DNA of 64,000 bases, taken from NCBI GenBank assembly GCA_910579225.1, contig CAJTTI010000014.1:17114-81113 (forward strand), read 5' to 3'. The DNA comes from an uncultured Lachnospiraceae bacterium. GTDB taxonomy: Bacteria; Bacillota; Clostridia; Lachnospirales; Lachnospiraceae. Below are positions 38,541 through 47,779 of this stretch, piece after piece. The notes below the pieces were generated by a model that did no database searches, was not told where the DNA came from, and was given only the letters and a program-made list of their open reading frames with translations. Positions within the stretch are counted from its first letter, which is position 1. Every line of letters starts with the position of its first letter. Made by a program: the position numbers and the translations under genes.

Positions 38541-41500
38541 ATGGGTGCATTTATGAAGAGAGAAGACATTCACAAAGTACTGATCATCGGTTCTGGTCCT
38601 ATTATCATCGGGCAGGCGTGCGAATTCGACTATTCCGGCACACAGGCATGTAAGGCGCTGAAAAGCCTTGGATATGAAATCGTACTGGTAAATTCCAATC
38701 CGGCAACGATCATGACCGATCCGGATACGGCAGATATCACATACATCGAACCATTGAACGTGGAAAGGCTGGAGCAGATCATTGCCAAGGAACGTCCGGA
38801 TGCACTGCTTCCGAACCTGGGCGGGCAGTCCGGCCTGAATTTATGTTCGGAACTTCAGAGTGCGGGCGTGCTGGACAAGTACGGCGTCAAAGTGATCGGA
38901 GTACAGGTGGATGCCATCGAACGGGGTGAAGACCGGATCGAGTTTAAGAACACGATGAATGCCCTTGGGGTGGAGATGGCCAGAAGTGACGTGGCCTACT
39001 CTGTGGAAGAGGCACTCTCCATCGCAGACGGACTGGGATATCCGGTGGTGCTGCGGCCGGCCTATACCATGGGCGGTGCCGGCGGCGGACTCGTATATAA
39101 TAAGGAAGAATTAAAGACCGTCTGTGCCAGAGGTCTGCAGGCCAGTCTGGTGGGCCAGGTACTGGTGGAAGAGTCCATCCTGGGCTGGGAAGAGCTGGAG
39201 CTGGAGGTGGTGCGTGATGCCAAAGGCAACATGATCACCGTCTGCTTTATCGAGAATATTGATCCGGTAGGGGTACATACCGGTGATTCTTTCTGTTCAG
39301 CCCCCATGCTGACCATCTCGGAAGAGGTGCAGAAAAAGCTGCAGGAACAGGCATATAAGATCGTGGACGCGATTCAGGTCATCGGCGGGACCAATGTGCA
39401 GTTTGCCCATGACCCGGTATCCGGGCGGATTGTGGTCATCGAGATCAATCCCCGGACTTCCCGCTCTTCGGCGCTGGCAAGTAAGGCCACAGGCTTTCCC
39501 ATTGCACTGATTTCCGCAAAGCTGGCCAGCGGTCTGACCCTGGACGAGATTCCCTGCGGGAAATACGGCACACTGGACAAATACGTGCCGGACGGGGAAT
39601 ACGTGGTTATCAAATTTGCCAGATGGGCTTTTGAGAAATTTAAAGGTGTGGAGGACAAGCTGGGTACCCAGATGCGTGCCGTAGGCGAGGTTATGAGCAT
39701 CGGCAAGACCTACAAAGAGGCATTTCAGAAAGCCATCCGTTCTCTGGAACAGAGCCGCTATGGTCTGGGGCATGTGGGAGACCTTGACAAGAAGAGCAAA
39801 AAAGAACTGCTCACCATGCTGATGACACCCAGCAGCGAACGTCATTTCATCATGTATGAGGCTTTGAGAAAAGGTGCTTCCGTGGAGGAGATCTACAACC
39901 TGACCAAAGTGAAAGTCTGGTTCATTCAGCAGATGAAAGAACTGGTGGAAGAGGAAGAGGCGCTTGTTAAAAAATATACAGGCAGACTTCCGTCCGCAGA
40001 AGATTTAAGACAGGCAAAACTGGACGGTTTTTCTGATCAATATTTGAGTAAAATTCTGGGCGTTTCCGAAGAGGACATCCGGAAGGAACGGACGGCAAAC
40101 GGGGTGGTGGAAGCCTGGGAAGGCGTCCATGTGAGCGGCACCAAAGACAGTGCGTATTACTATTCCAGCTATCATATGAAGGATGAGAGTCCGGTGGATA
40201 CGGACCGGCCCAAGGTCATGATCCTGGGCGGCGGACCCAACCGGATCGGACAGGGGATCGAGTTTGATTACTGCTGCGTCCATGCGGCAAAGGCTCTGAG
40301 GAAGCTGGGTTTTTCCACAATTATTGTCAACTGCAATCCGGAGACGGTTTCCACAGACTACGATACTTCGGATAAGCTGTATTTTGAGCCGCTGACGCTG
40401 GAGGATGTGCTGGCGATTTATGAGAAAGAAAAACCGGTAGGCGTGATCGCTCAGTTCGGCGGGCAGACGCCTTTGAATCTGGCAGCAGACCTGAAGAAAT
40501 ACGGAGTCAATATTCTGGGTACCACGCCGGAGACCATTGATCTGGCCGAGGACCGGGATCTGTTCCGGGAGATGATGGAGCGTCTGCAGATCCCCATGCC
40601 GGAAGCGGGCATGGCGGTGGACGTGGATGAAGCCCTTGCGACTGCGCACCGGATCGGCTATCCGGTCATGGTTCGTCCCTCCTATGTGTTGGGCGGACGG
40701 GGCATGGAAGTGGTCTACGATGACGAGGCTCTGACTTTCTACATGCAGCAGGCCGTAGGCGTGACGCCGGACCGCCCGATTCTGATTGACCGGTTCCTGC
40801 ATCATGCCACCGAATGCGAGGCGGATGCCATCAGCGACGGAGAACATGTGTTTGTTCCGTCGGTTATGGAGCATATTGAGCTGGCCGGGATTCATTCCGG
40901 AGATTCGGCATGCATCATCCCGCCCAGGGGACTGACAGAAGAGCAGGTGGAGACCATCAAGGACTATACCAGAAAGATTGCCAGCGAGATGCATGTGGTG
41001 GGACTTATGAATATGCAGTATGCCATCGAGGACGGCAAAGTATTTGTGATTGAGGCCAATCCAAGAGCATCCCGTACCGTACCGCTGGTATCCAAGGTGT
41101 GCGGCATCAATATGGTGCAGATCGCCACAGATATCATCACCATGCCATTTACAAAGCATGAAAGTCCGGTACCGGCGCTCAAAGAGAAGAAGTTTGCCCA
41201 CTATGGCGTGAAGGAGGCCGTGTTCCCCTTCAACATGTTCCCGGAGGTGGACCCGATCCTTGGACCGGAGATGCGTTCCACCGGAGAAGTGCTGGGACTG
41301 TCGGCAGACTTTGGTGACGCCTTTTACAAAGCGGAAGAGGCGACCAAGAATCAGATTCCCACAGAGGGCTGTGTGCTGATTTCCGTCAACGACCGGGACA
41401 AGGCAGAGCTGGTGGAGGTTGCCAGAGGTTTCTACGACTGCGGTTTTTCCATCATGGCTACTGGCAGAACCTGTGATATGATCGAGGCGGCAGGGATTCC

Positions 41501-41777
41501 GGCTCTGAAGGTGTGGAAGATCAACGAAGGCCGGCCCAACATTTTGGACAAGATGACCAACGGCAAGATTCAGCTCATTGTCAACACGCCCATTGGCAAG
41601 AAGGGCGCCGTGGACGACAGCTATATCCGCAAAGCCGCGGTAAAGAACAAAATTCCTTATATGACCACCATGGCCATGGCGAAGGCGACGGTGGAAGGAA
41701 TCCGTTCGGCAAAGCGGGACGGGAAGCTACCGGTGAAATCTCTGCAGGAATTCCATGCGGAGATTACGGATAAATAA
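38541..41777 (+). CDS. carB: Carbamoyl-phosphate synthase large subunit
   Basis: Makes carbamoyl phosphate from glutamine-derived ammonia, bicarbonate and two ATP, feeding arginine and pyrimidine synthesis. The 1078-residue protein has both ATP-grasp halves: VLIIGSGPIIIGQACEFDYSG and its internal duplicate MILGGGPNRIGQGIEFDYC, each followed by ATP-grasp cores (RPAYTMGGAGGG and RPSYVLGGRGMEVVY), and the C-terminal MGS-like allosteric domain (ISVNDRDKAELVEVARGFYDCGF). Length is normal. The first ATG is very close to AAAGGA; an in-frame ATG four codons on (MKREDIHK) is the start usual for the family. No carA lies next to it. Confidence 0.96.
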   Translation: MGAFMKREDIHKVLIIGSGPIIIGQACEFDYSGTQACKALKSLGYEIVLVNSNPATIMTDPDTADITYIEPLNVERLEQIIAKERPDALLPNLGGQSGLNLCSELQSAGVLDKYGVKVIGVQVDAIERGEDRIEFKNTMNALGVEMARSDVAYSVEEALSIADGLGYPVVLRPAYTMGGAGGGLVYNKEELKTVCARGLQASLVGQVLVEESILGWEELELEVVRDAKGNMITVCFIENIDPVGVHTGDSFCSAPMLTISEEVQKKLQEQAYKIVDAIQVIGGTNVQFAHDPVSGRIVVIEINPRTSRSSALASKATGFPIALISAKLASGLTLDEIPCGKYGTLDKYVPDGEYVVIKFARWAFEKFKGVEDKLGTQMRAVGEVMSIGKTYKEAFQKAIRSLEQSRYGLGHVGDLDKKSKKELLTMLMTPSSERHFIMYEALRKGASVEEIYNLTKVKVWFIQQMKELVEEEEALVKKYTGRLPSAEDLRQAKLDGFSDQYLSKILGVSEEDIRKERTANGVVEAWEGVHVSGTKDSAYYYSSYHMKDESPVDTDRPKVMILGGGPNRIGQGIEFDYCCVHAAKALRKLGFSTIIVNCNPETVSTDYDTSDKLYFEPLTLEDVLAIYEKEKPVGVIAQFGGQTPLNLAADLKKYGVNILGTTPETIDLAEDRDLFREMMERLQIPMPEAGMAVDVDEALATAHRIGYPVMVRPSYVLGGRGMEVVYDDEALTFYMQQAVGVTPDRPILIDRFLHHATECEADAISDGEHVFVPSVMEHIELAGIHSGDSACIIPPRGLTEEQVETIKDYTRKIASEMHVVGLMNMQYAIEDGKVFVIEANPRASRTVPLVSKVCGINMVQIATDIITMPFTKHESPVPALKEKKFAHYGVKEAVFPFNMFPEVDPILGPEMRSTGEVLGLSADFGDAFYKAEEATKNQIPTEGCVLISVNDRDKAELVEVARGFYDCGFSIMATGRTCDMIEAAGIPALKVWKINEGRPNILDKMTNGKIQLIVNTPIGKKGAVDDSYIRKAAVKNKIPYMTTMAMAKATVEGIRSAKRDGKLPVKSLQEFHAEITDK

Positions 41778-42137
41778 ACGCATTGCAAAAATGGGTCTGG
41801 GCTGTGAACGGCAGTACAAGGTGTCACAGCTCAATAGGTAAATCAGAACAGGGAGGCTGCCTGGAGGATTATCCGGCACGGATGTCCGGGGAAGATCAGA
41901 TTCAGGAGTTTGGCGTCAGAGTGATGGAGGAATTATTCCAGACACTTCCCGGCGAAAAGGTACTGATTAAGAAATATGCCCCAGGTGAGAACAGACTTTG
42001 ATTTTTCAGAAAGGGAAAAACAAATCCTCCGTTGCAGAGCAGCTGGGTATTTGACCCTCGCGGCAGTCGCCAAATGTCTGCAAGCAGCCACCTGGCTCGT
42101 TGCCCGCGGGAATAAATAAAAAAGAGGAGTGTAAGTG
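41778..42137. other. Spacer after carB
   Basis: 360 bp. A 72-codon frame (41783-42001) is open and its second half (GVRVMEELFQTLPGEKVLIKKY) looks faintly protein-like, but there is no convincing start or relative. The remainder holds a GAGGAGTG ribosome binding site for the next gene and no evident terminator or promoter. Confidence 0.4.
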
Positions 42138-43118
42138 ATGAGAAAGTGGAACTATGCAGTGGCAGCCTGCGTGCTGCCGGCGATGCTTCTGGGAGGATGT
42201 GCAGAGCAGCTGGGACTTCCGGTGGAAGATAAGCGCACAGACGATCAGATCATCAGCGATTTTCTGACGGCCTATCAGGAAGGAAACTTTGAGGCTATGG
42301 AGCCTTATTTTGACGAAGACAATCTGCTGCGTCTGTTTTGTCAGGGCCAGGAAAACGGCGGTGAGATGGCGGAGGTATACAAGAAGGTCTGGGAGCTGAC
42401 GAAAGACTTTACCTTTACGGCGGAGGCTGTGGAGGGAAAAGAGGCGTGGGGCGAGGTAACGCTGCATCTTCAGAGCAATGAGATCGTATCCGGCATTCCC
42501 GATGCCATGTGGTCCGCTATTCAGGCCCAGACGGAGAATGGAGATGACAGTTTTGCCAACCTTCCCAAATGGCTTGGGGACGCGCTGGAGACCGGAGGGG
42601 CCATCGACGAGGAACTTACCGTGTATGTCTCTCACCGCTCGGACGGAGACCGGATTGACTCTTCGGCCTGCCGGGAATTTTATGAGCAGCTCACCGGCGG
42701 TTTTTATGATTACATTGATATGACCATGACCACCTGTACGGCAGAGAATGACGCTTATTATGTGGCAGCTCAGGGAGATTCCATCGTGGGTATGGTGGAG
42801 ACGGCAGTACAGACCGAGGGAACCGAAGGACTGACAGAAGAAGACGTTCAGGCCTATGGAGACAGCTTTAATGCCATGGACGGCGTGGCAGCCAGTGCCA
42901 GCCTGAATGAGGAAGGAAATGTGGTGCTTCAGTTCGGTGTGGACTTCAACCGGGCAAGCAGCACGGCCCTGGCAAATCTGGGTGTGATCAGTGACCGGGT
43001 CACCTCGTCGGGAGGCTATTTAAGCCTGTGGTCGACCATTGACAGCTTTAAACAAAGCGGAATGACCTGCGAGACGAACGACTTTGGTTCCGGCGCTGCA
43101 TCGTCGGAAGAAGAATAA
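42138..43118 (+). CDS. DUF5105-like lipoprotein
   Basis: A 326-residue lipoprotein. The signal peptide ends in a lipobox (AMLLGGCAEQ, Cys at about residue 21). Two repeats of the DUF5105/DUF4878 kind follow: KRTDDQIISDFLTAYQEGNFEAMEPYF with a SNTF2-like pattern, and a second half containing DFNRASSTALANLGVISDRVTSSGGY. Such proteins are common, abundant surface lipoproteins of clostridia with no assigned activity. The ATG is preferred over the in-frame GTG immediately before it, with AGAGGAG at good distance. The C-terminus is acidic. Confidence 0.8.
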   Translation: MRKWNYAVAACVLPAMLLGGCAEQLGLPVEDKRTDDQIISDFLTAYQEGNFEAMEPYFDEDNLLRLFCQGQENGGEMAEVYKKVWELTKDFTFTAEAVEGKEAWGEVTLHLQSNEIVSGIPDAMWSAIQAQTENGDDSFANLPKWLGDALETGGAIDEELTVYVSHRSDGDRIDSSACREFYEQLTGGFYDYIDMTMTTCTAENDAYYVAAQGDSIVGMVETAVQTEGTEGLTEEDVQAYGDSFNAMDGVAASASLNEEGNVVLQFGVDFNRASSTALANLGVISDRVTSSGGYLSLWSTIDSFKQSGMTCETNDFGSGAASSEEE

Positions 43119-43197
43119 AGAGAAAACGTTCCACACAGACCGCCGCGTTTGCTGCGTTTGCTGCGGGAACAGAATTCTGCAATATTATGTCGAAAGA

Positions 43198-43271
43198 CCC
43201 GGGGCGGACGGTTTTTTGAGGACTGTAAAAAGCAGGCGCTTTTCAGGAAACAGAAAACGTTCTGCCCCGGG
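43198..43271. repeat. G/C-rich inverted repeat in a 297-bp spacer
   Basis: CCCGGGGCGGA (43198-43208) is complementary, with one mismatch, to TCTGCCCCGGG (43261-43271); the 52-nt loop between them starts with TTTTTT-like sequence and ends in AAAACG. It lies between the lipoprotein and AraC genes. The remainder of 43119-43415 shows no gene; no clear promoter for araC was found. Confidence 0.55.
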
Positions 43272-43415
43272 TATTTTGCTGCCGCCTGTTAAAGAATTCG
43301 GATATTTACAGAAAGCTGTTTTGTGCCGGATTCTGATTTCCGGAACGATTCCGTAAAGGCTGCAAGGATGTCTCTCTGGCTGAACCGGACACCGCGGCAG
43401 GAAAGGAGAAAAGAT

Positions 43416-44285
43416 ATGGAAGACGCCTATGTACTGCAGTTACCTGACCGGAAATTTTCCGATCTGTATCTGTGCTTCTGCGGTTATGCCAGATGCGAGC
43501 CGCTGCACAGCTTTGGACCGGGGGTGCGGTCCAGTTATCTCATCCATTATATTCTGGAAGGAAAAGGGCATTATCTGGCCGGGGGAAAGCGGTATGATCT
43601 GAAGGCAGGACAGGGATTTCTGATTGAACCCGGAAAGCAGATTTTCTATGAAGCAGATGAGAAAGAACCATGGACGTATCTGTGGATTGGATTTCACGGC
43701 CGGCGGGCAGAGGAATATCTGCGGGATGTGGGACTTGGAAGCAGCCGGCTGATCTTTAGCAGCGGGCGCGGGGAGGAACTGAAAAAGCTGGTGATCCGGA
43801 TGCTGAAAAATTATACTATCACTGCCACGGACCAGTTTCTCCTGGAGGGCAGTCTGTATCTGTTTTTCTCCATCCTTGCCGGAGATCCTGCCTGTTCTTT
43901 TGCTCAGGAACACGGAACAGAAAACATGTATATCAAAAAGGCGCTGGGGTACATTCAGGATAACTACGGGCATTCCATCCGGGTGGCAGATATTGCGGAA
44001 TATGTGTGCATCAACCGGAGTTATCTGTACACGTTGTTCCGGGAACATATAGGAAGTTCGCCTCAGGAATACCTTTCCGATTACCGGATTGCCCGGGCGG
44101 AGGAATTTCTCAGAAGTATGGAGCTGTCCGTGGAAAGTGTGGCATATTCCTGCGGCTACCGGGACCCTGCGGCGTTTAGCAGGGCATTTAAAGAAAAAAA
44201 TGGAGTAACGCCCCTGCAGTATCGGAAGAGATACCAGACAGAACAGTCAGAACTCAAGAAAAAGCGGATGGAGATTCCTCTGTAG
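43416..44285 (+). CDS. AraC-family transcriptional regulator of alpha-galactoside use
   Basis: A 289-residue regulator. The N-terminal ~150 residues form a cupin sugar-binding domain (YLIHYILEGKGHYLAGGKRYDLKAGQGFLIEPGKQIFY, then PWTYLWIGFHG). The C-terminal ~100 hold two helix-turn-helix motifs (IRVADIAEYVCINRSYLYTLFREHIG and LSVESVAYSCGYRDPAAFSRAFKEKNGVTPLQYRK) that match the AraC signature. It stands directly upstream of, and in line with, an alpha-galactosidase gene and so probably activates it on binding a galactoside such as melibiose or raffinose. ATG behind AAAGGAGAAAAG; upstream in-frame codons lie in the spacer. Confidence 0.9.
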   Translation: MEDAYVLQLPDRKFSDLYLCFCGYARCEPLHSFGPGVRSSYLIHYILEGKGHYLAGGKRYDLKAGQGFLIEPGKQIFYEADEKEPWTYLWIGFHGRRAEEYLRDVGLGSSRLIFSSGRGEELKKLVIRMLKNYTITATDQFLLEGSLYLFFSILAGDPACSFAQEHGTENMYIKKALGYIQDNYGHSIRVADIAEYVCINRSYLYTLFREHIGSSPQEYLSDYRIARAEEFLRSMELSVESVAYSCGYRDPAAFSRAFKEKNGVTPLQYRKRYQTEQSELKKKRMEIPL

Positions 44286-44321
44286 GTCTGACGGGAAAGC
44301 AGAGATAAAATCTAACAATCT

Positions 44322-44343
44322 GCATGTTTTTGACAACAAATGC
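44322..44343 (+). promoter_or_regulatory. Possible -35/operator region of the alpha-galactosidase gene
   Basis: A TTGACA (44330-44335) sits inside an imperfect GCAT...ATGC dyad. No consensus -10 lies 17 bp downstream, as is usual at activator-dependent promoters; a TGTGTAATAAT further down is an alternative -10. Confidence 0.3.
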
Positions 44344-44406
44344 AGCTACCGGTTGTGCTTCTTTTTGTGTAATAATAAGGCAACAAAATTTAAAGGAGTA
44401 CATCCC

Positions 44407-46644
44407 ATGAGCATCTTATTTAATGAGGGAACAAAGACATTTCATCTGTACAACAAAGAGATCAGTTATATTATGACGGTACTGCCGAACGGCCATCTGG
44501 GCCAGCTGTATTTTGGCGGAAGGATTCATCATAAGGAGGATTTTTCCTGCTTTCTGGAAATGTCCTGCCGTCCCATGGCATCCTGTGTCTTTGACGAGGA
44601 CCGGTCCTTTTCGCTGGAACATATCCGGCAGGAGTACGGAGTGTACGGCACGACGGATTTCCGGCATCCGGCGGTGGAAATTCTTCAGGGAAACGGTAGC
44701 CGGATCTCGGATTTTGTCTATCAGGGATATGAGATTACAGACGGGAAACCGAAACTCTCCGGGCTTCCGGCCACCTACACAGAGGATGAAAAAGAGGCTC
44801 AGACGCTGACGGTTTCTCTGAAAGATCCGGTGACTGGGATCGTTTTGGAACTTTTATACACGATTTTTGCCGAAGGCGGGATCATCGCCCGAAGCGCAAG
44901 GCTGACCAATCAGGGGACCGACCGTGTACAGCTGACCCGCGCCATGAGTCTCTGTCTGGATCTGCCGGACTGCGATTATGAGTGGATGCAGTTTTCCGGC
45001 GCATGGGCAAGGGAGCGTCATCTGAAAGTGCGCAGACTGGAGCAGGGGATCCAGGCGGTGGACAGCTTAAGAGGACATTCTTCTCATGACCACAATCCGT
45101 TTATCGTTCTAAAGCGGCCGACAGCGGACGAAGAGCAGGGCGAGGTACTGGGATTCAGTCTGGTGTACAGCGGGAATTTTCTGGCCCAGGCTCAGGTGGG
45201 GACCCACGATATGACCCGGGTGCTTTTGGGGATCAATCCCATGGGCTTTTCCTGGAAGCTGGAACCGGGGGAGTGTTTTCAGACACCGGAGGCGGTGACG
45301 GTCTATTCCAGAAAGGGTCTGGGAGGCATGAGCCGCACCTTTCACAGACTTTACCGGAAACGTCTGGCCAGGGGATACTGGAGGGACCGGGAGCGTCCGA
45401 TCCTCAACAATAACTGGGAAGCAACGTATTTTGACTTTACGGAAGAACGGCTGGTTTCCATCGCAGGCAAGGCAAAAGAATGCGGCGTGGAGCTGTTCGT
45501 CCTGGATGACGGGTGGTTCGGGGCCCGCAGAAACGATCATGCGGGACTTGGAGACTGGACGGCCAATCCGGATCTTCTGCCCGGCGGCATCACGGGTCTG
45601 GCAGAGAAGATCGAGGCGCTGGGCTTAAAATTTGGTCTGTGGTTCGAGCCGGAGATGGTCAACCGGGATTCGGATCTGTACCGGACGCATCCGGACTGGA
45701 TTCTTCAGACGCCGGACCGGCACAGCTCCCAGGGACGTTCCCAGTATGTGCTGGATTTTTCCAGAAGGGAAGTGGTGGACTGTATCTATGAGATGATGGC
45801 AAAGATTCTCCGGGAGGCAAAAGTATCCTATATCAAATGGGATATGAACCGGAGTATTACGGAGTGCTACTCCGGTGTGCTGCCGGCGGACCGGCAGGGC
45901 GAGGTGTTTCACCGCTATATTCTGGGAGTCTATGACCTGTATGAGCGACTGAATTCGGAATTTCCGGATATACTTTTTGAGTCCTGTGCCAGCGGCGGCG
46001 GACGGTTTGATCCGGGTCTTCTCTACTATGCACCTCAGGGATGGGCCAGCGATGATTCCGATGCGGTGGAGCGGCTGAAGATCCAGTACGGGACATCCTT
46101 CTGCTACCCCATCAGCAGCATCGGCAGCCATGTGTCGGTGTCTCCCAATCATCAGGTGTTCCGTATGACGCCGCTGCATACGAGAGCCAATGTGGCGTAT
46201 TTTGGAACCTTTGGCTATGAACTGGATCTGAACCGGCTGACCGAAAAAGAGCAGCAGGAGGTGAAAGAGCAGATCCTGTTTATGAAGCAGTACCGAAGAC
46301 TGTTTCAGTTCGGAGATTTTTACCGGCTGAGCAGTCCCTTTGACGGAAATATAACTGCGTGGATGGTGGTCAGTGAGGACAAAAAAGAAGCAGTTCTTGG
46401 ATGGTACAAAGTATTAAACGGCGTGAATCTTCCTCACACCAGACTGCGTCTTCAGGGGCTTGGCCAGGATTTGGCTTACCGGATCTGTGTGGACCAGGAA
46501 GAGAGAGAGGGCGTATATTACGGAGATGAGCTGATGAATGCCGGTCTTGTGACCAGTGACAGTGCATCCGGAGAGGTATCCAGAAGCCAGAAGGCCAGCT
46601 GTGATTTTGATTCCAGAATCTTTGTACTGAGAGCGGAGGACTGA
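44407..46644 (+). CDS. Alpha-galactosidase (GH36)
   Basis: Hydrolyses terminal alpha-1,6-galactosides such as melibiose, raffinose and stachyose. A 745-residue cytosolic protein (no signal peptide) with the GH36 layout: N-terminal beta-supersandwich (NGHLGQLYFGGRIH, FRHPAVEI), a central (beta/alpha)8 barrel with NNWEATYFDF, LDDGWFGARRND, GLWFEPEMVN, the nucleophile Asp in YIKWDMNRSIT (~478) and the acid/base Asp in WASDDSDAVERLKIQYG (~548), and a C-terminal beta domain. The CASGGGRFDPGLLYY and PLHTRANVAYFGTFGYELDL segments are also conserved. AAAGGAG precedes the ATG. No transporter for the substrate is in the window. Confidence 0.96.
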   Translation: MSILFNEGTKTFHLYNKEISYIMTVLPNGHLGQLYFGGRIHHKEDFSCFLEMSCRPMASCVFDEDRSFSLEHIRQEYGVYGTTDFRHPAVEILQGNGSRISDFVYQGYEITDGKPKLSGLPATYTEDEKEAQTLTVSLKDPVTGIVLELLYTIFAEGGIIARSARLTNQGTDRVQLTRAMSLCLDLPDCDYEWMQFSGAWARERHLKVRRLEQGIQAVDSLRGHSSHDHNPFIVLKRPTADEEQGEVLGFSLVYSGNFLAQAQVGTHDMTRVLLGINPMGFSWKLEPGECFQTPEAVTVYSRKGLGGMSRTFHRLYRKRLARGYWRDRERPILNNNWEATYFDFTEERLVSIAGKAKECGVELFVLDDGWFGARRNDHAGLGDWTANPDLLPGGITGLAEKIEALGLKFGLWFEPEMVNRDSDLYRTHPDWILQTPDRHSSQGRSQYVLDFSRREVVDCIYEMMAKILREAKVSYIKWDMNRSITECYSGVLPADRQGEVFHRYILGVYDLYERLNSEFPDILFESCASGGGRFDPGLLYYAPQGWASDDSDAVERLKIQYGTSFCYPISSIGSHVSVSPNHQVFRMTPLHTRANVAYFGTFGYELDLNRLTEKEQQEVKEQILFMKQYRRLFQFGDFYRLSSPFDGNITAWMVVSEDKKEAVLGWYKVLNGVNLPHTRLRLQGLGQDLAYRICVDQEEREGVYYGDELMNAGLVTSDSASGEVSRSQKASCDFDSRIFVLRAED

Positions 46645-46699
46645 CAGTGAACGAGATTATGGCGTTGCAAACAGGAAAGCCAGAGAAGGAGAGACTTTG

Positions 46700-46828
46700 T
46701 TGAATGATTTAAAAGAACTTGGAAAATTGATGAGGAAACACCCAAGTATTGCAATTACAACATTAGCAGCGGCAGCAGCAGGCGCTGTGCTGGGAGTAAT
46801 TGCATTCTATCAGGGATGGTTAGGCTGA
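46700..46828 (+). CDS. Small (42-residue) single-pass membrane protein
   Basis: A short frame with TTG start, 8 nt behind AAGGAG: a charged N-terminus (MNDLKELGKLMRKHPS), one transmembrane helix rich in Ala/Gly (IAITTLAAAAAGAVLGVIAF) and a YQGWLG end. The balance of ribosome binding site, amphipathic start and single helix is that of a genuine small membrane protein. It is too short for most gene callers. It stands 55 bp after the alpha-galactosidase stop. Function unknown. Confidence 0.6.
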   Translation: MNDLKELGKLMRKHPSIAITTLAAAAAGAVLGVIAFYQGWLG

Positions 46829-46962
46829 CTGGCCGCTTCATTAGGATTGGGCAAGTGAAGGTCCGGGAGTAGGCAACTTTTAGCCGTATCGTTCTATCAA
46901 CTGCAATTTTGAATTTATTGTAATAATAATTTTCCAGAAACAGCGGATGTAAGGAGACAAAG
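46829..46962. other. Spacer before GNAT gene
   Basis: 134 bp, AT-richer at its right end. A GTAAGGAG ribosome binding site precedes the next gene; nothing else is recognised. Confidence 0.4.
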
Positions 46963-47739
46963 ATGATCTACAGATTAAAACTGACAGAAAAAGCAGCGCC
47001 TTTGTTCGAAGGTTGGCAGGAGACCATGATCTGGTCATGTCTGCAGGGGATCATGGGCGAAATTTATGCAGATTCGCCGGATAGCCCAGCCTCTGCCGCG
47101 GCGCTTCTGGGGGATTTCTGCTTTCTGGCAGGGGAGCCGAACCGGGAACTCATCCTTAATGAGCCTTGTCAGAATAGACAGGATTTTCGGATTTTGGTTC
47201 CGGGGGATCGAAACTGGGCAGATCTGCTGGAAAAATGCTGTGGAGAAAGAGCCGGAAAAGTGACCCGCTATGCTTTCAAAAAGGAGCCTGAAGTATTTGA
47301 CCGGGAATTTTTGCAGAAGGCGGTGGACGGACTGCCGAAAGGCTACGGTTTGCAGATGATGGATGAGACGTTGTTCCGGCGCTGCAGGGAGACCGGATGG
47401 TGCCGGGACTGGGTCGCACAGTATGAAAACTATGATCTGTATCAAAGATACGGACTGGGAGCGGTGATCATCAAAGACGGCGAACCGGTTTCCGGGGCAT
47501 CTTCCTATTCCGGCTACCGGGGCGGCATTGAGATTGAGATTGATACCAGAGAGGATCACCGTAGAAAAGGCCTTGCCTTTGTCTGCGGGGCAAAGCTGAT
47601 TCTGGAATGCCTGAACCGCGGCTGGTATCCCGGCTGGGACGCCCAGAATCCATGGTCAGCAGCGCTGGCCAGGAAGCTGGGGTATCATCTGGATTATGAA
47701 TATGAGGCGTATGAGGTGGTGAGGATGCCGGGCGTGTGA
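46963..47739 (+). CDS. GNAT acetyltransferase (PF12746-like)
   Basis: A 258-residue protein. The N-terminal half (AAPLFEGWQETMIWSCLQGIMGEIYAD, GDFCFLAGEPN) is the characteristic non-catalytic part of the GNAT_acetyltran family, which is longer than plain GNAT proteins. The C-terminal half has the acetyl-CoA site: GAVIIKDGEPVSGASSYS, IEIEIDTREDHRRKGLAFVCGAKLILECL (loop HRRKGLA in place of R-x-x-G-x-A), and the terminal NPWSAALARKLGYHLDYEYEAYEV. Members are found widely in clostridia; substrates are not known. AAGGAGA before the ATG. Confidence 0.88.
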   Translation: MIYRLKLTEKAAPLFEGWQETMIWSCLQGIMGEIYADSPDSPASAAALLGDFCFLAGEPNRELILNEPCQNRQDFRILVPGDRNWADLLEKCCGERAGKVTRYAFKKEPEVFDREFLQKAVDGLPKGYGLQMMDETLFRRCRETGWCRDWVAQYENYDLYQRYGLGAVIIKDGEPVSGASSYSGYRGGIEIEIDTREDHRRKGLAFVCGAKLILECLNRGWYPGWDAQNPWSAALARKLGYHLDYEYEAYEVVRMPGV

Positions 47740-47779
47740 AATTTATACCTTATTTTTCGCTCTGCCTTCGTGTGACCGG

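Noticed and set aside
40005..41201. 398-codon open frame on the minus strand
   Set aside because: It lies wholly inside carB in the opposite direction, and its sequence has no family pattern; it results from the codon bias of carB.
41783..42001. 72-codon frame after carB
   Set aside because: No ribosome binding site and no recognisable relatives; described only as part of the spacer.
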